Below the pieces are notes generated by a model. It did no database searches and was not told the origin of the DNA. It worked only from the letters and a program-made list of their open reading frames with translations. Below are positions 58,845 to 64,000 of a stretch of 64,000 nt of DNA, one piece after another. The stretch spans positions 56,510,593 through 56,574,592 of the forward strand of contig OX419759.1 of NCBI GenBank assembly GCA_948567375.1, given 5' to 3'. The DNA is from Lunularia cruciata (taxonomy: Eukaryota > Streptophyta > Marchantiopsida > Lunulariales > Lunulariaceae). Each line of letters begins with the position of its first letter. Position 1 is the stretch's first letter. The position numbers were made by a program, and so were the translations under genes.

Positions 58845-59760
58845 ACATTCTTTTTGATGATTCTGGGCAACAAGGAGGTGATTTTTGGCTTGTTGAAGAG
58901 ATTGGGAGATGGTGTTCAAGAATGTTGAAGTATGAGAGGAGAGGAGAAAGAAGAGAATCTGGAACAAGTGGATCTTGGCCAAAATTGAGAAAGAAACAAG
59001 AAAATTTGGTGCTTCTCTGTTTGGAATTGTTATAGGCAAATTCTACAACTGCAAGAGATTCATACCAATTGGTGTGGTGAACATTGACGATGATATGCAA
59101 CATATCATTCAAGGTATGTTTTGTATGTTTGGTTTTTCCATCAGTTTGAGGATGATAGGCCATGGACAAAGCAAGCTTGGTGCCAAGTATTTGGAAGAGT
59201 ACTTGCCAAAAATTTCTAGTGAATCAAGGATCACGCTCACAGATGAGTTCACGTGGCATCCCATGATGCTTGAAGACATTATCAAAGTAGATTTGTGCTA
59301 AGGTTGGAGCATCCACAATATCAAAGGTTGGTGCTAAGTGGATTTTCTTACTAAGCTTATCTACAAACACCACAATTGTTATGTGTCCTTGCTTTGTCTC
59401 GAGCAAGGATGTGATGAGATCAAAGCTCACATGTTCCCATCAAGCGGATGGAATGGGGAGTGGTTGAAGGAGTCCACTCGGCTTTTGGTTGTTGACCTTG
59501 TTGCATTAGTAGCTTTCACACAATTGGAAAAATTCTTGAACATCTTGTGTCATGTTGGGCCACCACCATTGGCATTGAAAGGTACCTAGGGTCTTGTTCA
59601 CACCCATATGACCAACTATTGGTAAATCATGTGCTTCTTGAAGACGCACAAGTCAGAGATCACCTTTGGCTAGAACATAGATCTGGTCCTCATAGAATAG
59701 AAGGCCTTCCTTTAAGGAGAATATGTTGTAGTCCTTGTCACATGTTGTAAGACAACCATG
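58845..59760 (-). pseudogene. Element H integrase, zinc domain and core
   Basis: From right to left: a zinc domain with decayed HHCC (near 59550-59700), and the core start FDLITSLLETKQGH with the first Asp. Then IVVFVDKLSKKIHLAP, FKHHGMPRELICERDP with the second Asp, MAYHPQTDGKTKHTKHTLND and NNSKQRSTKF. Near the F insertion it reads LVAQNHQKEC. Frameshifts lie near 59220 and 59040. Confidence 0.85.
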
Positions 59761-61140
59761 TACCATTTGGAAGAATGGATCTTATCGTAGATCTGACCAA
59801 AACTCATTTTGGACCTTGGAATCAATTGCCATTGTTGTAATTGCCACCGTGATGAGAGAAAGAGACTTCAAATCAGGTCATATTGATAGAGCATCAAGGA
59901 TGAAATGGAACAAACCTGGTTTTTACTCAAGTTTGATGTCATCAAATTGGAGTTGCTCTCCCATCAATGATGTTGACTCTTCATGTGTTCCAAGTGTAAG
60001 GTCTACAACAATGGTGTGTGATCAATTTGCATAATCACTTGTTTCCCCAAGAGATAATGCTTCCATACCTTGGTGGCATATACCATTGCAAGTTGTTTCC
60101 AATCTCAAGTAGAGTAATTTCTTTAAGCTGTATTTAGTTGGTGAGACACAAAGGCAATGGGATGTAGTCCATCTAGAAATTTATGTTGCAACACTACTCC
60201 AATTGCAAAATTAGAAGCATCAAAATCAACCACACAAGGTAGTTGAGGATCATATGGTTGAAGGATAGGTCTTGAAGACACCATATGTTTCAACTTCTAG
60301 AATGCTTCTTCATGCTTGGTGGTCCATTGGAAGCTCAAGTTCTTCCACAAGAGGTCAGTCAATGGTGCAACTACATGAGCATAATAATGGATGAACCATT
60401 GGTAAAACTGGCCAATCCATTAAATGCCCATAATTTTGTAGCATCCTTTGGAGTATTCCAATCAGTAATAGCCTTGATTTTCTCCTTTTCCATCTTGATC
60501 TCTTCTGATGAGATCTTGTGACCCAAGAAGGTGACTTCCTTTAGCCAAACGGCACACTTTGACTTCTTGCAATAAAATTTCCATTGTCGTAGTTTTCTTA
60601 GGACTTCTTGCACATGATTCATGTGTTTTGCATCTATCTTGCTATAAATTAAGATATCATCCAAGAACACCACCACGTACCAATCCAATAGTCCATCCAA
60701 CACCATATGCATTTGACCCATGAAGACTGTTGGAGCATTAGTGAGCCCGAAAGGTCAAACTCTCCACTCAAATACCCAATGTGTGAAAGGTAGTCTTTTG
60801 CACATCCTTCCTATCAATGGGGATTTGCCAAAAGCCGATACAAAGATCCAACTTGGAAAAGTATTGTGCTCCACTCAATTGATCAAGCAAGTCATCAATC
60901 AGAGGTAAGGGATATGCATTCTTCATTGTTTGCTTATTGAGCCTATGGTAATCAATAAAGGAACGAAGTCCTCCATCCTTTTTGGGAACAAATAGTACCG
61001 ATGCTCTCCAAGGAGAGGTACAATGTCATATGAAGTCCTTCTCCAACAACTCCATAAGTGATGCAATTCCTCCAACTTCTTTGGTGAGAGTCGATAGATT
61101 GGTCTAATCATTGGAGTACTCGTTGGCAATAAATAAATAA
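59761..61140 (-). pseudogene. Element H reverse transcriptase and RNase H
   Basis: RT entry is TPMIRPIYRLSPKKLEELHH near 61100, followed by FVPKKDGG and [20 protein letters not shown]. The catalytic loop is FLDDILIYSK (about 60640-60682) with both Asp residues. The thumb (KKSKCAVWLKEVTFLGHKIS) follows. RNase H has VVDFDASNFAIGVVLQH near 60200 and LHPIAFVSHQLN. Stops and frameshifts are frequent. It is typical of chromovirus pol. Confidence 0.87.
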
Positions 61141-61499
61141 ACCACGATCGGAGTGTAATCCCTTTGGCAGATTATCCAGAAACACGTCCGCAAACTCCTG
61201 AACTCTCTGATCAACCATTGCTTGGTGAGGCTCTTGGCCCTCCTCAAATTGTCCTTGTGTAATTGGCTTGATCCACACCACAAAATACAGACTTATCTTC
61301 CTCCAAAGCTTGCTTTATGGTTGCTTCACTAACAAACTTTTCATCTAGGGACTCGTCTCCCTTCAAAGCTTGCTCTATGGTTGCCTTCCAGGCAAACTTC
61401 CCATCTTGGGACTCATCTCCCATTCAAGGCTTTCTCTATGGCTACCTTCTTGACAAAACTTCCCATCTTAGGATTGACTATTTTTAGGTGTCTTACTCA

Positions 61500-61860
61500 A
61501 AGGTACTAGACAACCTAATCAAAAATTCCTACCTTGGAGTTGTACTTGAATCTGTCATTGGATCCAATCAAATTGAACCTTATGACATTCAAGCCAAGGT
61601 ATTCCTAAAATGATATCATAGTGTAGAGGTGTCATTACAAACCTCATACACTCCAAATACTCCTTCCCAATCTTGAAAGTAACAAGATGCAAGGTATGGA
61701 ATGCAAAACCCTTTCTGCCATCTAGCATCATCAATCTACTTTCAATTACTGGCTTGATAGGAATACCCAATTCTTTGCTACTTGCATAGACATGCAATTC
61801 TTTGAACATCCAGAATCAACCAAAATCCAACAACCCCAATAGATATCATACCTTGCAAAT
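61500..61860 (-). pseudogene. Element H protease
   Basis: A frame of 84 codons (61809-61555) reads FKELHVYASSKELGIPIKPV and ends MTPLHYDIILGIPWLECHKV, the C-terminal half of the Ty3 protease. The active-site part upstream is DSGCSK-like (near 61800-61850) but frame-shifted. The span between 61140 and 61500 contains imperfect repeats (TTCAAAGCTTGCTCTATGGT and variants) in the protease-RT linker. Confidence 0.78.
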
Positions 61861-62880
61861 GAAGCAAACTTGCATAGATCAAGCCTTCAATCCCATTGGA
61901 ACTAATCAAGCTCCCAATAGATGACTTGAAATCTCCTATTGGGATTTCTTGTTTCCCTGATCATTCTACTCCACAAACTCTATTTGGGCAACTTTATCAA
62001 GGTCACCCATTCTTGAGTAGACATTTAGTGATATGATGTCCCAATTGGCGACAATAAAAACAACCACCATTTTGTCACAGTTTCTTTCTATCTGCAATGC
62101 CAAGTAGTCTCCATTGAATGGCATCAATCTCCATTAGTGTTGGCTCCTCTACCCATGTGTAGTGTATTGGTAGGTTTTGTGGAGGTCAAGACCAAGTTGT
62201 TACAACCAACAAAATAAAATGTTGGCCAACAGCATGGCTTCTTCCAAGTGTTGTGGCTCTTGCATGGTTACCTCTAATTTGGTTCTCACTTCAAGCCACT
62301 CACAAATCAATCTAGAGCTTCACCTTCTTATATATCTGAAATTTACATGATGGTGTTTTGGAATTGCATGATGTAACTTCTTATAGAGCCAATCTGTTTC
62401 AACTTTGCCAACCTATCCCTTGCATCTTGTGTGGCATTTATAACTTGGAATCAACTAACTATTGCACTCTTGAATTCTGCCCACGTCAAGATTAGTGAAA
62501 CAATTTGTCATTCAGCTTGCTCCACTCGGAATCTCCACCATAGCTTTGCTACTCCATCCAATTGGCTAGAAGCCAAGATAATCTATTTTTGCTCATCTTG
62601 CAAATTGGTACCTTCAAAATAATGTTCACAATCAAACAAAAATTTCTCCACTACTCCTTGGAGATTCTTGCCTTCAAATACCTTGGGTTTAGGGAATTGG
62701 ATTTGATCTTCTCCTTCTCAAACTGGTACTCTTTCTACGTGCTCCTATCATCAAAGATCTAGTTCATCCAACAATCAAGGAAGGTGTTTAATTTGTTGTT
62801 GCATAGCAAGGATAATCTCGGGCATTGCTGCCATGGTTTCTACTCTATCACACCACCTCTAATCTATCTAATTTTTTACA
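61861..62880 (-). pseudogene. Element H gag with zinc knuckle
   Basis: The gag core reads FPKPKVFEGKNLQGVVEKFL, then KLWWRFRVEQAE and ARDRLAKLKQIGSIRSYIMQ (62220-62700). The zinc knuckle CFYCRQLGHHITKC (about 62030-62075) has exact C-x2-C-x4-H-x4-C spacing. Several stops are present. Gag forms the particle that carries the element RNA. Confidence 0.85.
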
Positions 62881-63092
62881 CATAGAAGCAGCACATCCAC
62901 CGTTCTCCATAAGTAACAACTGGACGGACCAAGGGTTCCTTAGATATTGTGATCATATGCATAAAATCTTGTCCAAAGCATGAGGTGATGAATTGTGTGA
63001 AACAATGCTTGGGTAGAACTTGGACATGAAAAACCCAATGGTTTGGTGGAAGTGGATTTGGTGGTCCAGAAATTCCATCCATCCTATTCTTG

Positions 63093-63104
63093 CTCTGATA
63101 CCAA
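63093..63104 (-). promoter_or_regulatory. Element H primer-binding site (initiator Met tRNA)
   Basis: TGGTATCAGAGC on the minus strand, one base from the LTR end, is the standard complement of plant initiator tRNA-Met. Confidence 0.92.
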
Positions 63105-63105
63105 T

Positions 63106-63413
63106 GTAAAAGACCAAGACCAAGGAGAGAAATAGGAGAATGGAAACTCACATTGGGACACTTGAATGTGGGAAAACTCCGGATGCCTAGCATGAGCTTC
63201 GGCTCTTGTATTTATGAGGATCATACAAGGCTCTTGAGAAGCTTCTCAAGAAGCTTCCTTGAGCCACTTTCTTGGAGTGCAAGCCAAGTTAATTGGGAAG
63301 CTTCTCAAGAAGCTTCCTTCTAGGAGCTGCTCACTTGGCATGCAAGCTAAGTTAGTTAGAAGCTTTTTGAAGCTTCCTTCTAGAAGCTACCTACTTGGAG
63401 TGCAAGCTAAGCT
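63106..63413 (-). repeat. Element H 5' LTR, truncated
   Basis: It starts TGTAAAAGACC and matches the 3' LTR up to GTGCAAGCTAAGCTA, then breaks into unrelated sequence. About 100 bp of the outer end, including the six-unit heat-shock site, is lost. Remaining sites include GAAGCTTC twice at 63238-63257 and again near 63298-63317. Confidence 0.88.
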
Positions 63414-64000
63414 AATATTTCATGCAATTGCTCCTCCTCCCAATGTCTATTGTCAACTCTTGCTGCCATGCCTGATCCTTCTCTATTGCCTTCAACTTCA
63501 ATCACTCTAAATCTTGCTCCATCATAACTCCTATTGCCTTAAGATGAATTGCTTCTAGGTGTGCATCTTTCAACTTTTTTAGTCTTTCAAACACCATCAT
63601 TTGCACTCTCAATTCTTATTCTTGACATTCAATAATGTTGCCACACTTCTCATGACTCACTTGCAGATTCTCAAAACTCTGCTTCCAAAGTATAGCATCA
63701 ACCCAAAGTACTTTGGCTTCCTCTTCTCCTTGGGTCAACTTCTCCTTCAACTCTTTGAGACTTCTGCACTTAGATATTGCACTACATGCAACTCATTCTT
63801 CACCTCCGGATAGGCTTTATTCATTTCTTTCTTCTTCCTCTTCAATTGCAACAATAGACACATAATGTTTGATAGATACTCTACTCCACTACACTCTTCC
63901 GCTTCAATGTCTTTGCATTCCTCAGCTTTGGGCAGTGCTTCTTTGGCAAGAGCTTACCCTAAAGCCTTGATCTTCTTACCATCAAGATGACCTCTTCCAA
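63414..64000 (-). pseudogene. Fragment of a fourth giant LTR (coiled-coil part of its frame), probably 5' LTR of element I
   Basis: On the minus strand this decayed frame reads SGVEYLSNIMCLLLQLKRKK, then EMNKAYPEVKNELHVV, and near the left end WQQELTIDIG. It lines up with the middle of the LTR-encoded protein of F and G (NGVEYLQEIVCLLLVKLEHK ... LWQRELATRYREE). It is on the strand and side expected for the 5' LTR of element I, into which H is inserted. It is clearly more diverged than C, F and G. It runs off the window. Confidence 0.65.

Larger units (their letters stand above)
54149..63413 (-). mobile_element. Element H: Ty3/gypsy chromovirus inserted in element I
   Basis: From right to left: truncated 5' LTR (63106-63413), initiator-Met primer site, gag with a zinc knuckle, protease, RT, RNase H, integrase with a C-terminal chromodomain, and a 409-bp 3' LTR (54149-54557). 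Solo giant LTR F (55059-58839) interrupts the integrase. The chromodomain and the TGGTATCAGAGC primer site place it among chromoviruses. It is decayed with many stops. The right LTR lacks its outer 100 bp or so, and the flank there does not match the left flank in I. Confidence 0.9.

Overview
The window is nuclear DNA of a land plant. It starts with the last five exons of a DEAD-box RNA helicase of the RH5 type, separated by short GT-AG introns. Almost everything from about 10 kb onward is nested, decayed Ty3/gypsy LTR retrotransposon. I cannot name the species. A non-seed plant such as a moss would fit the short-intron helicase and the style of one pol remnant, but this is a weak guess. I saw no bacterial operons, CRISPR arrays, rRNA or tRNA genes.

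Layout. 126-1305: helicase 3' exons (+). 1306-10470: no convincing gene, but a short diverged dispersed repeat occurs at least five times. 10.5-13.1 kb: AT-rich and unassigned. 13.1-15.0 kb: element E (+), a truncated relative of A and B. 15.7-18.95 kb: element D (-), old pol with a degenerate PHD-finger-like segment. 18956-34202: element B (+), split by the younger element A (-, 19852-27749), which has a GTAC target duplication. 34203-42433: element C (-), with gag, protease and RT/RNase H, a primer-binding site, and a 3.8 kb 5' LTR that itself contains a long reading frame. 42.8-44.3 kb: gag remnant L (-), interrupted by solo giant LTR G (+, 44366-47267, CTAAC duplication). 48.2-49.8 kb: gag/protease remnant K (+). 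49.8-54.1 kb: element I (-), a relative of C, interrupted by a 733-bp solo LTR (J) and by chromovirus H (-, 54149-63413). H is in turn interrupted inside its integrase by solo giant LTR F (-, 55059-58839). 63414-64000: part of another giant LTR, probably the 5' LTR of element I.

The main discovery candidate is the giant coding LTR. Copies C, F, G and the right-edge fragment show that a Ty3-type family has LTRs of about 3.8 kb. Each LTR carries its own TATA box and a sense-strand frame of roughly 850-860 codons: a tryptophan-rich domain, an acidic Ser/Glu tract, then a long coiled coil. I do not recognise the protein. Other points of interest are a gag-upstream zinc-knuckle ORF in family A/B/E, an RT frameshift shared by A and B, an ordered heat-shock-element array upstream of the TATA box in the chromovirus LTR, mismatched flanks of B that suggest inter-element recombination, and a snap-back palindrome in G.

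Every retroelement reading frame seen here has stops or frameshifts, so no copy looks autonomous. Element names A-L are labels for this window only. Divergence figures are counts by eye.
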